Part shown: positions 9,052-17,165 of the stretch, in pieces
Numbering within the stretch: the first letter of the stretch is position 1
Layout: each line of letters begins with the position of its first letter
Assembly: GCA_947449575.1 (NCBI GenBank)
Contig: CANFRV010000020.1
Coordinates: 1-64,000 of the forward strand
Source: Flavobacteriales bacterium
GTDB taxonomy: Bacteria; Bacteroidota; Bacteroidia; Flavobacteriales_D; Crocinitomicaceae
DNA: 64,000 nucleotides
Direction of reading: 5' to 3'
Translations under genes and position numbers: made by a program
The notes under the pieces: generated by a model
Database searches by the model: none
Seen by the model: the letters and a program-made list of their open reading frames with translations, nothing else
Told to the model about the DNA's origin: nothing

Positions 9052-10167
9052 ATGAGTGATTTTGTAGTTTCAGCACGTAAATATAGACCCCAGACCTTCG
9101 ACACCGTTGTTGGTCAAAAGTCAATTACGTCAACGTTGAAAAATGCAATAAAAAATGATCATTTAGCCCAAGCATTTTTGTTTTGTGGGTCTAGAGGAGT
9201 GGGAAAAACAACTACTGCTCGAATTTTAGCAAAAACCATTAATTGTTTTAATAAATCAGAAGCCATTGAAGCTTGTGATCAGTGTGACTCATGTATCTCT
9301 TTCAATTCTGGTTCTTCCTTTAATGTGTATGAATTAGACGGCGCATCAAATAATTCGGTGGATGACATTAGGAATTTAATAGATCAAGTTAGAACTGCAC
9401 CTCAGTTAGGATCTCACAAGATTTATATAATCGATGAGGTTCATATGTTGTCAGCATCTGCGTTTAATGCTTTCTTAAAAACCTTGGAAGAGCCGCCAAA
9501 GCACGCCATTTTTATTTTAGCGACAACAGAAAAACATAAAATAATACCTACCATATTATCTCGATGTCAGATATTTGATTTCAATAGAATTAAAGTGGCA
9601 GATATCGCGGATCATTTGGCATCAATTGCTGTTAAGGAGCAAATAAATGCCGAACCCGAAGCCTTATTTTTAATTGGTCAAAAGGCAGATGGTGCGCTGA
9701 GAGATGCTCTTTCCATTTTTGATCAAATAGTCACTTTCGTGGGTAATAACCTTACGTACCAAAGTGTAATTGATAATTTAAATATTCTTGATTACGATTA
9801 CTACTTTCGCATTGTAGAAAGCGCCCAAAAAGAAGATATTCCGAGTTCTCTTTTGTTGTTAAATGATATTATTGAAAAGGGTTTCGATACCCATAATTTT
9901 ATTGTTGGTTTATCGGATCATTATCGAAATTTATTAGTTTGCAAAGATGCTCGTACCGCTAAATTATTAGAGGTCGTTGAATCAGTTGAACAAAAATATA
10001 TAGACCAGGCTAAATTAATAGACGGCGATCAATTATTAAGAGCTTTAGGCGTTTTAAGTAAAACAGACGTGGAATATAAAATGTCTAAAAATCATCGTTT
10101 ATTGGTTGAAATGGCTCTCATGCAATTGTGCTCAATTCAAAAAGAGTTCCAAAAAAAAAACATTTAA
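9052..10167 (+). CDS. dnaX: DNA polymerase III subunit gamma/tau, zero-frame part (gamma-like)
   Basis: Clamp-loader ATPase that opens the beta ring and places it on primed DNA. The 371 residues hold the AAA+ modules: Walker A GSRGVGKT (46-53), a Cys zinc site (CDQCDSC), Walker B IYIIDEVHM, sensor 1 LATTE and sensor 2 DGALRDALS, then the collar domain. The frame ends just after an A10 run, close to where domain III ends in the E. coli protein, and the tau-like remainder continues in the -1 frame (to 10775). A shift gives a product of about 574 residues, the usual length. Either programmed frameshifting or slippage, or a homopolymer sequencing error, explains this. Confidence 0.95.
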   Translation: MSDFVVSARKYRPQTFDTVVGQKSITSTLKNAIKNDHLAQAFLFCGSRGVGKTTTARILAKTINCFNKSEAIEACDQCDSCISFNSGSSFNVYELDGASNNSVDDIRNLIDQVRTAPQLGSHKIYIIDEVHMLSASAFNAFLKTLEEPPKHAIFILATTEKHKIIPTILSRCQIFDFNRIKVADIADHLASIAVKEQINAEPEALFLIGQKADGALRDALSIFDQIVTFVGNNLTYQSVIDNLNILDYDYYFRIVESAQKEDIPSSLLLLNDIIEKGFDTHNFIVGLSDHYRNLLVCKDARTAKLLEVVESVEQKYIDQAKLIDGDQLLRALGVLSKTDVEYKMSKNHRLLVEMALMQLCSIQKEFQKKNI

Positions 10168-10775
10168 CTGATCCAGTTGAAATAATTCCATTTCCAGAGC
10201 AGGCTATAGAACCATTATTACCAAAGGGATTATCGTCAAAACCTTCAAAAGAAGCAATTACAACGTATGTGAAAGAGGAGCCTAAAGTATTAATGGTACC
10301 TTCTGGGCAATTAAATACTTCCAATATTTCCATAAAAAAAAGTATGGAACCTTCGAATAATACCTTACTAAAAGAAGAGTTATCGAATCAGATTTCACAA
10401 AGTGAGAGATTTAGTGTAGACCAAGTAAAAATGGCTTGGAGACGATATGCGCATGAAGTAAAAGCCAAAGGATTAGGCACGTTCTACAATGCGATGATTA
10501 AAAGAGATCCTAAAATAAAAGATGAAGTTTGTTTCACTATGGAGGTCGATAATCAAGTTCAGATCGATTATATTACGCCTCATGTTCCTGATTTAATTCA
10601 ATTTTTACGCCAAGAATTGAAAAATTATCAAATTACTGTCGACTTTTTTTTAACAGAAGATAAAGATTCTGAAATGAAGTTTTTAAGTGGAAAAGATCGC
10701 TTTGCTTCCATGGCCAAAAACAATCCTAATTTGCATTCATTTAAAACAATATTTAATCTTGAGATAGAGTTTTAA
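10128..10775 (+). CDS. dnaX: DnaX tau-specific C-terminal part in -1 frame
   Basis: This frame overlaps the end of the dnaX zero frame and carries the C-terminal part of tau, which in other bacteria contacts the polymerase and helicase. A variable, Pro/Lys/Ser-rich linker is followed by a conserved domain starting near VDQVKMAWRRYAHEV and ending FASMAKNNPNLHSFKTIFNL, typical of the end of Bacteroidota DnaX. It is not an independent gene: its ATG at 10128 lies inside the upstream coding sequence, and the meaningful product joins it to the ATPase at the A10 run (10151-10160). Translation of the open frame upstream of that point is out-of-frame noise. Confidence 0.85.
   Translation: MLNSKRVPKKKHLTDPVEIIPFPEQAIEPLLPKGLSSKPSKEAITTYVKEEPKVLMVPSGQLNTSNISIKKSMEPSNNTLLKEELSNQISQSERFSVDQVKMAWRRYAHEVKAKGLGTFYNAMIKRDPKIKDEVCFTMEVDNQVQIDYITPHVPDLIQFLRQELKNYQITVDFFLTEDKDSEMKFLSGKDRFASMAKNNPNLHSFKTIFNLEIEF
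10150..10180 (+). promoter_or_regulatory. Candidate -1 frameshift/slippage site in dnaX
   Basis: Ten A residues (10151-10160) followed by C give two overlapping slippery heptamers in the zero frame, A AAA AAA and A AAA AAC. The zero-frame stop TAA is at 10165. A small hairpin, TTAACTG with CAGTTGA (10164-10170 with 10174-10180, one G-U pair), begins two bases after the heptamer. The A run is also long enough for polymerase slippage of the type known for Thermus dnaX. Confidence 0.7.
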
Positions 10776-10838
10776 CCAATTTTGATATTACTTTTGACCG
10801 AATTCTTTTACTACTAATAATTTTTAAAAACGTATATA

Positions 10839-11585
10839 ATGAAAAAAATAGTTAATTCTGCTGCATTACTTGGAATGCTTATCGTTGTTAATTCGTGTGA
10901 TGTTCTTGAAGAGGCTGCTTCAATAGTTGGAACTGCTGCGACTACTCAACCTGCAAAACCGCAATTGACCAATGGCGAAGTTATATCAGGACTCAAAGAA
11001 GCGTTGACAATCGGTATAAAAAATTCAATAGGCTTTACTTCTGTTACGGATGGATTTTTAAAAAACACAGAAATCCGTTTGCCATTCCCTGAAGATGCTA
11101 TAAAAGTCAAGCAAAAGGCAATTGAATGGAAAATGGAAGGTCAAGTAACTAAATTTGAAACAACGCTTAACAGGGCCGCTGAAGAAGCAACAAAAGAAGC
11201 TTTAAACATATTTAGTAATGCAATAAAAAACATGACTGTGCAAGATGGGTTTGCTATTTTAAATGGAGGAAATGGGGCAGCAACTCGCTTTTTAAAGGAT
11301 CAAACAACAGCTCAACTCGTGGAAGCGTTCAAACCAAAAGTGGAACAAGCGATAGCAACAGTGAAGTTAACAGATTATTGGAATCCTGTGATTACGAAAT
11401 ATAATACAGCGATGAGTGTTACAGGCGGGCAAAAAATAAATCCGGATTTGACTGACTACGTGACAAAAAAAGCAATTTCTGGACTTTTTGTGATGGTTGA
11501 AAAGGAAGAAAATAAGATTAGGGTAGATCCATTGGCGAGAATTAGCGATTTATTAGCAAAAGTTTTTGGGAGTATTAAGCTTTAA
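10839..11585 (+). CDS. DUF4197 family lipoprotein
   Basis: Protein of 248 residues with a lipoprotein signal peptide: basic start, hydrophobic stretch and lipobox VVNSC with the Cys near residue 20, so it is probably anchored in the envelope. The rest is largely helical with the segments GLKEALTIGIKNSIG, NRAAEEATKEAL and DYVTKKAISGLFVMVEKEE, which I recognise as DUF4197. The family function is unknown. It lies 63 bases after dnaX and 37 before the phosphorylase gene, with no sign of a terminator between them. Confidence 0.85.
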   Translation: MKKIVNSAALLGMLIVVNSCDVLEEAASIVGTAATTQPAKPQLTNGEVISGLKEALTIGIKNSIGFTSVTDGFLKNTEIRLPFPEDAIKVKQKAIEWKMEGQVTKFETTLNRAAEEATKEALNIFSNAIKNMTVQDGFAILNGGNGAATRFLKDQTTAQLVEAFKPKVEQAIATVKLTDYWNPVITKYNTAMSVTGGQKINPDLTDYVTKKAISGLFVMVEKEENKIRVDPLARISDLLAKVFGSIKL

Positions 11586-11622
11586 ACTGCGTATACTTAT
11601 AAATTAATTTAAAATAATTACT

Positions 11623-12486
11623 ATGTATTTTCCCGATTCTGAATTGGTGTTAAATGAGAAAGGTCAAGTGTATCACTTGGGTATTTTTCCTGAAAATATT
11701 TCTGATAAAATAATTGTTGTTGGTGATCAAGATCGTGTTAAACTGATTGGTGATTTTTTTGATTCCATTGAATTTTATAGTCAACATAGAGAGTTTTGCA
11801 CGTTGACAGGTCTCTATAGAGGAAAAAGAATTTCTGTTATTTCAACAGGTATCGGAACAGATAATATAGATATAGTACTTAATGAGTTAGATGCCTTGGT
11901 AAATATTGATTTTAAATCGAGAGTACCAAAGCTAGATTTGTCATCATTGAACATTGTTAGAATTGGAACATGCGGAATTCTTCAGCCAGAAATCCCTCTT
12001 CATTCTTATATTCTCTCAACGTTTGCTTACGGCCTGGATAATGTTGCACATTTTTACCCTTTACAGTTTAGTGAGGAGGAAGATGAATTGAATAAACAGT
12101 TAGATAAGCATCTTGATCTTCCTTCAAAAATTCGTCCATATGTCTCAAAAGCATCTGATGATCTCGTGCAAAAATTAACTTCAGAAAAGGTTTACAAAGG
12201 CGTTACTGTTACTAGCAGCGGATTTTATGCACCGCAAGGAAGAGCTTTACGCTTAGGTTTAAGTACTGAATTGATGAATGAGAAATTAACTTCATTCCGT
12301 TTTCTAGACTATAAAGTCACTAATTTTGAAATGGAAAGTTCTGCGCTGTTTGCACTTGGGAAAGGTTTAGGTCATCACTGTGCGACTATCTGTTTAGGCG
12401 TTGCTAATCGACCAAATAATGAATTCACAAAAGGTTTTGCAAAGGAAATGAATGAATTAATTGTATACGTGTTAGAAAGAATTTAA
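11623..12486 (+). CDS. udp: Nucleoside (probably uridine) phosphorylase
   Basis: Cytoplasmic enzyme that cleaves a nucleoside with phosphate to base and ribose-1-phosphate in pyrimidine salvage. The 287-residue protein has the PNP/UDP fold signatures: VVGDQDRVKLI near the N-terminus, STGIGTDNIDIVLNEL for phosphate binding, VRIGTCGILQ, and FEMESSALFALG for ribose binding. Uridine phosphorylase is the best label, but purine specificity cannot be excluded. It ends 36 bases from the convergent DUF4340 gene, and no hairpin terminator is visible between them. Confidence 0.85.
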   Translation: MYFPDSELVLNEKGQVYHLGIFPENISDKIIVVGDQDRVKLIGDFFDSIEFYSQHREFCTLTGLYRGKRISVISTGIGTDNIDIVLNELDALVNIDFKSRVPKLDLSSLNIVRIGTCGILQPEIPLHSYILSTFAYGLDNVAHFYPLQFSEEEDELNKQLDKHLDLPSKIRPYVSKASDDLVQKLTSEKVYKGVTVTSSGFYAPQGRALRLGLSTELMNEKLTSFRFLDYKVTNFEMESSALFALGKGLGHHCATICLGVANRPNNEFTKGFAKEMNELIVYVLERI

Positions 12487-12522
12487 TGCTATAAATTCAA
12501 TAAAGTAACAGGTGTATTTTAA

Positions 12523-13566
12523 TTATTGAGGAACCGTCGCTTTTTTGACTTCGTTCAAATTCATTGGGAAATAGATATGTCCCAGTAAAATAGGGTTAAG
12601 AGCAAAATACTGACATTTTACAAGAGTTCCATTCGGCAGAATACACCAGAACTTATCGATATCTGTGTTTACTAAAACACCAAATTCATTTTCCTGCGCA
12701 ATTTCAGATTTAATTCGAAACATGCTAAGTTTGGTTTGTTTTTTATTCGTTTCAGTTAACGTTAAAACCGCAAAAGGAGTCGTTTTTTTTATGCTATCGA
12801 CTTGTTTTTCATTTAATTCGAAGTTTGCACTTTCAAAATGTATTTTTTTGAAATTATTTAAATAGGTATAAATTAAAGCTGTATCTACCTTTGGAAGTTT
12901 CATGTTTTGCTGATACACATCGAATTTTTGTCCATTTTTAGAAACTCTAAAGCTTCTCGTTGGTTCTTGTATATATTTCACATCAACATCTGCAATTTGA
13001 TTAATTGACAAAGCAAATATATTTGTACACACCCATTTTCTCTGATCCGCAAAAAAACGAGGTTCTATAATTCCATTTAAACCTTTAATTTTCATCAAAA
13101 CAGGAAGATCACTTTTCCCATATTCTTTGGAATCTAAAAGCATTACTTGCCCATAATGATCCTGCGCAGGAACACCAATATACCAGGTTTTTGTCCATTC
13201 TCCATTTTGAAATATTTCTACTTTTGTATGCTGAGTAGTCAACATTTTCGTATGTAAACTTCTAGAAGATTCAGGTAAATAACCTTTGAATTCAATATTT
13301 TTAATTGCATCTAAAATAAAGCCAACACTTTCTTGCTGAATGCAGTCACCGCTAATGTGTGTCCAAATTTTCCCCTTCTTCACGATATCCATTCTATTTC
13401 CTTGTGAGTCGGAAATAATAATTTTGTCGATTGATTCAATATCATCAATATTAAATGCAATTAATTCAGAATTTGATACACCACTTTTTTTAACAAGGTT
13501 ATATGTGTACCAACCTAAAAACAGTATGAATACGAAGGAAACCAGTAAAATTACTATTTTTTTCAT
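12523..13566 (-). CDS. DUF4340 protein, gliding-type ABC system
   Basis: A 347-residue protein with one N-terminal membrane anchor (about residues 5-23) and a periplasmic part built of repeated beta-rich modules of the DUF4340 type (for example IDDIESIDKIIISDSQGN and a second copy later). It is the last gene of an operon with gldF- and gldG-like genes, 42 bases after gldG. DUF4340 proteins are regularly encoded next to such ABC transporters, which supports a role as an accessory envelope subunit. The exact activity is unknown. Confidence 0.8.
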   Translation of the reverse strand: MKKIVILLVSFVFILFLGWYTYNLVKKSGVSNSELIAFNIDDIESIDKIIISDSQGNRMDIVKKGKIWTHISGDCIQQESVGFILDAIKNIEFKGYLPESSRSLHTKMLTTQHTKVEIFQNGEWTKTWYIGVPAQDHYGQVMLLDSKEYGKSDLPVLMKIKGLNGIIEPRFFADQRKWVCTNIFALSINQIADVDVKYIQEPTRSFRVSKNGQKFDVYQQNMKLPKVDTALIYTYLNNFKKIHFESANFELNEKQVDSIKKTTPFAVLTLTETNKKQTKLSMFRIKSEIAQENEFGVLVNTDIDKFWCILPNGTLVKCQYFALNPILLGHIYFPMNLNEVKKATVPQ

Positions 13567-13608
13567 CGTTATTTTTCTTAATTATCTTGTTGTTATTGTA
13601 CTAAAATT

Positions 13609-15399
13609 CTAGGAATTAGTGGAGTATTTACGCTTTCTTAAAAAGTGCATTAAAAAAGCTAAAACCAATATTATACCACATGGAATGAGAAGGTTCATTA
13701 TTTTATAAAAACCAGCATCTTCTTTTATTTTTTCATTATTAATTCCATGAACATCAATTTGTCTGCTTCTGATATCAATAATTGAATTGTCCCCCATCAT
13801 GTAATCAGCAAGGTTTTGAATGAATTCTTGGTTACCAAATGAATGTTGAATTCCAAGTTCTGCCAATTTAGGGTCAAAACGTAAATCATTTATTTGCGAA
13901 GGACGATACAGCATGTTTTTACCATCTTTGCTGGGCATTGAATCATATTTGTTTTCTATAAACCGACCATTTCCAACTAAGAGTACTTTACCTTCTTTAG
14001 CACTGCGTTCATTGAATATAATCGCTGGGTTTTTAGCAAATTCGTCGACAATTCTATTTTTAAAATGTGAATCAAATTTCCCTTCAATTAATCCGGCTAC
14101 ACATATCTTATTTGATTCATTTTCAGGGTCAGGAACAAGTTCAGGATTTTTCCCATAATTAAGCGCTAAACCTAAACTGACCATAGGAGCCATACCTGAT
14201 CTTGTGGAGTTAGATGAAGACGTAAGAATTTTAGAGGTTACATTTGTTTTTGAAGCACCGACAAATTCTACTTCAGAAACATATTTTAAGGAAACCGTTT
14301 CTAAATTTCGGGCAATTGGATGTTTCGTTGGTGTTGCTAGTACATGAAAAAACCATGGAATTATTGATTGCTTCGCAAATGGAACGGATTTTGGAGCACA
14401 ATTAACATCTAAAATATAATTATCGTTTATTTTTAAACCATAATCAAATAACATTCGATCTATCCCTGTATTGTATCGAATTGTATGTGTTGTTCCTTTT
14501 TTATCCAACGTATCTTCATCAATATTTAAGGCATCTAGGAAGCACATTAACCGACCTCCTCTCATAACAAATTGATCAATGATGTATAAATCTTTATCTG
14601 AAAAAGCACTTGTTGGTCGAGCGATTATTAATCCATCCACATTATTCAGCGCAGCTAAGGAATCATTAATTGTAATATCGGTTAATCCAAAATAAGGCGA
14701 AAGTAAGGCTCTCATTCTTTGAGTATTGCAATACTTTAATTCGCCATGTCCTTGTAAAAAAGCGACTCTTGGTTTTTTATTTTGCGTTGCTCTGCGAATA
14801 GAGCTCATCAAAATATATTCTAAATTATTTATAGAATTTTGCACCATTTCAGAAATTGCATCTAAATGATACGGTCTACCAGGCGGCGTTCCAGGAAGGA
14901 ATTGTATTGTATTTGCAGTTGATCCACCGTATTCGATTACTGCACCAGGCCAAAGCAATAGTTGATTCAACGAACCATCTTTGGTGTAATCGACATCCAT
15001 AGGCATTATTCCTTTTCCTTTTCCATAAAGGGTTTGATGCAATGTTAGTTGTTCTTGTTCTGTACCAACCATAGGATTAATGAATTGGTATTCAATTCTA
15101 TTTCCCGCAATTTCTTTAAATTCTTTTAATTTATCCTCGATTGCATTTCTAAAATGTTTTAATTCAGAAGGAAGATTTCCCTCTAAGTAGATTTTAATAT
15201 TTAATCTATCTTTAAAAGTAGAGGTATCCGAAAGGAAATCAATTGTACCTTTTGATAATGAGTATCGTTGGTCTTTTGTCGCATCCCACCGTTTATTTGT
15301 AAAAGAACTTATTACATTTATAAGAATAATCGCAACAATTACAATTGCTAAAAAGGTCCAATTGTACATACCTTTCATGATTGTTTTTTTCTCTGCCAT
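13609..15399 (-). CDS. gldG: GldG-like ABC transporter auxiliary protein
   Basis: A 596-residue membrane-anchored protein of the GldG family: one transmembrane helix near residues 15-33, a large periplasmic region with the DUF4350/GldG-type core (KIYLEGNLPSELKHFRNAI, GHGELKYC, GGRLMCFLDALN), and a second helix near the C-terminus followed by basic residues. In Flavobacterium, GldA, GldF and GldG form an ABC transporter needed for gliding motility. Here gldG starts three bases before the gldF stop-side boundary and is followed by a DUF4340 gene. The ATPase gene is not in the window. Confidence 0.9.
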   Translation of the reverse strand: MAEKKTIMKGMYNWTFLAIVIVAIILINVISSFTNKRWDATKDQRYSLSKGTIDFLSDTSTFKDRLNIKIYLEGNLPSELKHFRNAIEDKLKEFKEIAGNRIEYQFINPMVGTEQEQLTLHQTLYGKGKGIMPMDVDYTKDGSLNQLLLWPGAVIEYGGSTANTIQFLPGTPPGRPYHLDAISEMVQNSINNLEYILMSSIRRATQNKKPRVAFLQGHGELKYCNTQRMRALLSPYFGLTDITINDSLAALNNVDGLIIARPTSAFSDKDLYIIDQFVMRGGRLMCFLDALNIDEDTLDKKGTTHTIRYNTGIDRMLFDYGLKINDNYILDVNCAPKSVPFAKQSIIPWFFHVLATPTKHPIARNLETVSLKYVSEVEFVGASKTNVTSKILTSSSNSTRSGMAPMVSLGLALNYGKNPELVPDPENESNKICVAGLIEGKFDSHFKNRIVDEFAKNPAIIFNERSAKEGKVLLVGNGRFIENKYDSMPSKDGKNMLYRPSQINDLRFDPKLAELGIQHSFGNQEFIQNLADYMMGDNSIIDIRSRQIDVHGINNEKIKEDAGFYKIMNLLIPCGIILVLAFLMHFLRKRKYSTNS

Positions 15400-15401
15400 A
15401 T

Positions 15402-16133
15402 TTATTTTTTTAATGTTTTGATAACAGTCAATGCGGAGTATATGAAAAGTACAATGATCGATATGAAGTAAACCAAGTCACTAGTATCTACAACTCCTCG
15501 TTTTATTGAGTCAAAATGATAGGTCATTCCACAATATTGTATAACTGAATCAAAGCTCCCCATTTGATTGAAAGAACCAATCAAATTTAAGCCATCGTAA
15601 AAAATCCAGCATAAAAACATTCCCAAAATGAAGGCAACAATCTGACTGTTTGTGATGGATGAAGCAAAAATTCCAATCGCGACAAATGTAGACCCTAACA
15701 GAATTAATCCTAGGTATGAAGTAAGAGTTGCTCCTGTATCTATTATTCCTACTGGATTTCCAAGATTGTACATTGAAATGTAGTAGACAAAAGTTGGAAT
15801 AATCGCGATTATTAATAGGGTAACACCAGCAAAATATTTTGCCAATAGAATTTTTAAGTCCGAAATTGGACGAGTGAACAACAATTCTATGGTGCCTGTT
15901 CGTCGTTCTTCAGCAATTGATCTCATCGTAATTGCTGGAATAAGTATTAAAAATATAACCGGTGATAAATTAAAAAAGGGTATTAAATCAGCTTCTGTAC
16001 CTTCTAATAAATTAGTATTGTATGAAATAATCCAATGAAATAATCCCGAAGCAATCAAGTAAATCAGGATAAAAATATATCCTATAATTGAACTGAGGAA
16101 GCTTCGTATTTCTTTTAAATAAAGTGCTTTCAT
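15402..16133 (-). CDS. gldF: GldF-like ABC transporter permease
   Basis: Inner-membrane permease of 243 residues with about six hydrophobic helices, the usual GldF length. The N-terminus (MKALYLKEIRSFLSSIIGYIF) and the loop with ITMRSIAEERRTGTIELLFTRPIS are characteristic of ABC-2 type permeases. Gene order gldF-gldG-DUF4340 with spacings of 2 and 42 bases indicates one operon. The system may serve gliding motility, but gldFG-like genes also occur in non-gliding Bacteroidota, so motility itself is not proved. Confidence 0.9.
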   Translation of the reverse strand: MKALYLKEIRSFLSSIIGYIFILIYLIASGLFHWIISYNTNLLEGTEADLIPFFNLSPVIFLILIPAITMRSIAEERRTGTIELLFTRPISDLKILLAKYFAGVTLLIIAIIPTFVYYISMYNLGNPVGIIDTGATLTSYLGLILLGSTFVAIGIFASSITNSQIVAFILGMFLCWIFYDGLNLIGSFNQMGSFDSVIQYCGMTYHFDSIKRGVVDTSDLVYFISIIVLFIYSALTVIKTLKK

Positions 16134-16155
16134 TCTAACGTTTAATATTAAGCAT

Positions 16156-16163
16156 CAAAAATA
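16156..16163 (-). promoter_or_regulatory. Possible -7 element for gldF operon
   Basis: CAAAAATA on the plus strand reads TATTTTTG on the minus strand, matching TAnnTTTG, 22 bases ahead of gldF. No -33 box is evident, and such A-rich matches occur by chance in this genome. Confidence 0.3.
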
Positions 16164-16238
16164 AGATTTCCATTGGAAATATGGGCATTCATTTACTAAA
16201 GATATCTAAATAATTATTTTCAACCTTGCTCTAGTCAT

Positions 16239-16267
16239 AAAAAAAGTCCCGAAAAGAAACGGGACTT
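16239..16267 (-). terminator. Terminator of the cold-shock gene
   Basis: An 8-bp perfect stem AAGTCCCG/CGGGACTT (16244-16251 with 16260-16267) has an A run at 16239-16245, which is a U tract on the minus strand. It lies 26 bases after the csp stop codon and upstream of gldF, separating the two transcripts. Confidence 0.9.
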
Positions 16268-16293
16268 ACTAAAACTAGAATGATGATGAAATA

Positions 16294-16485
16294 CTATGCA
16301 ATTTTAACATTGACGGCATTGACCCCTTTTTTACCTTCTTCAAGATCAAATGTTACCTCATCATTATCCTTAATTTTATTGATAAGACCTGACACGTGTA
16401 CAAAATATTCTGTATCAGTACCTTCTTCTTTAATGAAACCAAATCCTTTTGCTTCATTGAAAAATTTTACAATTCCTTTATTCAT
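16294..16485 (-). CDS. csp: Cold-shock domain protein
   Basis: A 63-residue single cold-shock domain that binds single-stranded RNA or DNA and acts as an RNA chaperone. RNP1 (KGFGFI) and RNP2 (YFVHVS) are both present in the right order, and the length is normal for CspA-like proteins. The gene stands alone with its own terminator. The region upstream, about 290 bases to the divergent methionine promoter, is AT-rich and could include a long 5' leader, as is common for cold-shock genes, but no structure is assigned. Confidence 0.95.
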   Translation of the reverse strand: MNKGIVKFFNEAKGFGFIKEEGTDTEYFVHVSGLINKIKDNDEVTFDLEEGKKGVNAVNVKIA

Positions 16486-16774
16486 TTTTAGATTAATTAA
16501 TTTGACACTAAAAATAACATAAAAAAAGAAATATAAGTACTAATATTCAATATTTTCTTCTTTATCATAGGTGATTTATTTGAATCATTCTTTTTCCTAG
16601 ATTTTAATTTTGGGGATACTCATGGATGTAGTAGCTTCATTTTTTAAGAATTAATATACTATTTATCAATATAATATATTTGATTATCTGTAGTGTATTT
16701 CTAGGTGTTTTTCAAACTTTTCGCACTATAATCTCATTATTTTTGTTAAAATTATCCATTCACAACAAAATAAA

Positions 16775-16807
16775 TTTGGAAATATTAAAATAATTACTGA
16801 ATCTTTG
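16775..16807 (+). promoter_or_regulatory. Promoter of the methionine operon
   Basis: TTTG (16775-16778) is followed after 21 bases by AATCTTTG (16800-16807), a one-mismatch match to the Bacteroidota TTTG/TAnnTTTG promoter. The expected start near 16813 lies just ahead of the riboswitch, which supports the assignment. Confidence 0.65.
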
Positions 16808-16838
16808 CATTATCAATTCCACAGCGGTGGATTTAAAT

Positions 16839-16960
16839 TTTATAAAGAAGAGGTTAGAGACTGGCTCATAGATCCTCTGGCAACCAACTTAAAGTCTGTC
16901 TTTTGGCAGATTGGAAAACCGGTGCCAATTCCTGATTCCGAATTTACGGGAGAATATAAA
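16839..16960 (+). ncRNA. SAM-I (S-box) riboswitch
   Basis: An RNA leader that binds S-adenosylmethionine and lowers expression of methionine synthesis genes. The conserved core is clear: GAGACTGGCTCATAGATCC then CTGGCAACC (16857-16885), a variable hairpin AGTCTGTCTTTTGGCAGATT, and GGTGCCAATTCC (16921-16932). P1 is TTTATA (16839-16844) paired with TATAAA (16955-16960). No terminator with a U tract follows. The leader ORF starts ten bases after P1, so control at translation initiation of that ORF is possible. Confidence 0.95.
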
Positions 16961-16970
16961 TTAATAAAAT

Positions 16971-17084
16971 ATGGAAGCAATTAAAAAAAGTACCGCATTC
17001 AATTCACTTTCTTATCTCAAGAAAAAAACAATTTCACTAACAAATTTTGATTTTCGACATTTTCCATGCTGTTTTAGTATGTGA
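16971..17084 (+). CDS. Leader ORF of 37 codons after the SAM riboswitch
   Basis: A short ORF begins with ATG ten bases after the riboswitch and encodes 37 residues, MEAIKKSTAFNSLSYLKKKT at the start and RHFPCCFSM at the end, then TGA. It is not recognised as a known family. Two adjacent Cys codons sit six codons before the stop, and the last codon is Met. It ends 81 bases before metX. Position, size and the Cys-Cys end suggest a regulatory leader peptide that senses cysteine or methionine supply, but translation is unproved and a random ORF of this size is possible. Confidence 0.5.
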   Translation: MEAIKKSTAFNSLSYLKKKTISLTNFDFRHFPCCFSM

Positions 17085-17165
17085 TTTTCGCTAAAAGAAT
17101 TTATCATACACGATTTATTCCAATTAAAATTTTTAGTTATTCATTTGTTTTTAATAGTAGATATT

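Noticed and set aside
10128-10775. Second dnaX frame as an independent gene
   Set aside because: Its ATG lies inside the upstream dnaX sequence and the conserved region joins the ATPase part by a -1 shift at the A10 run.
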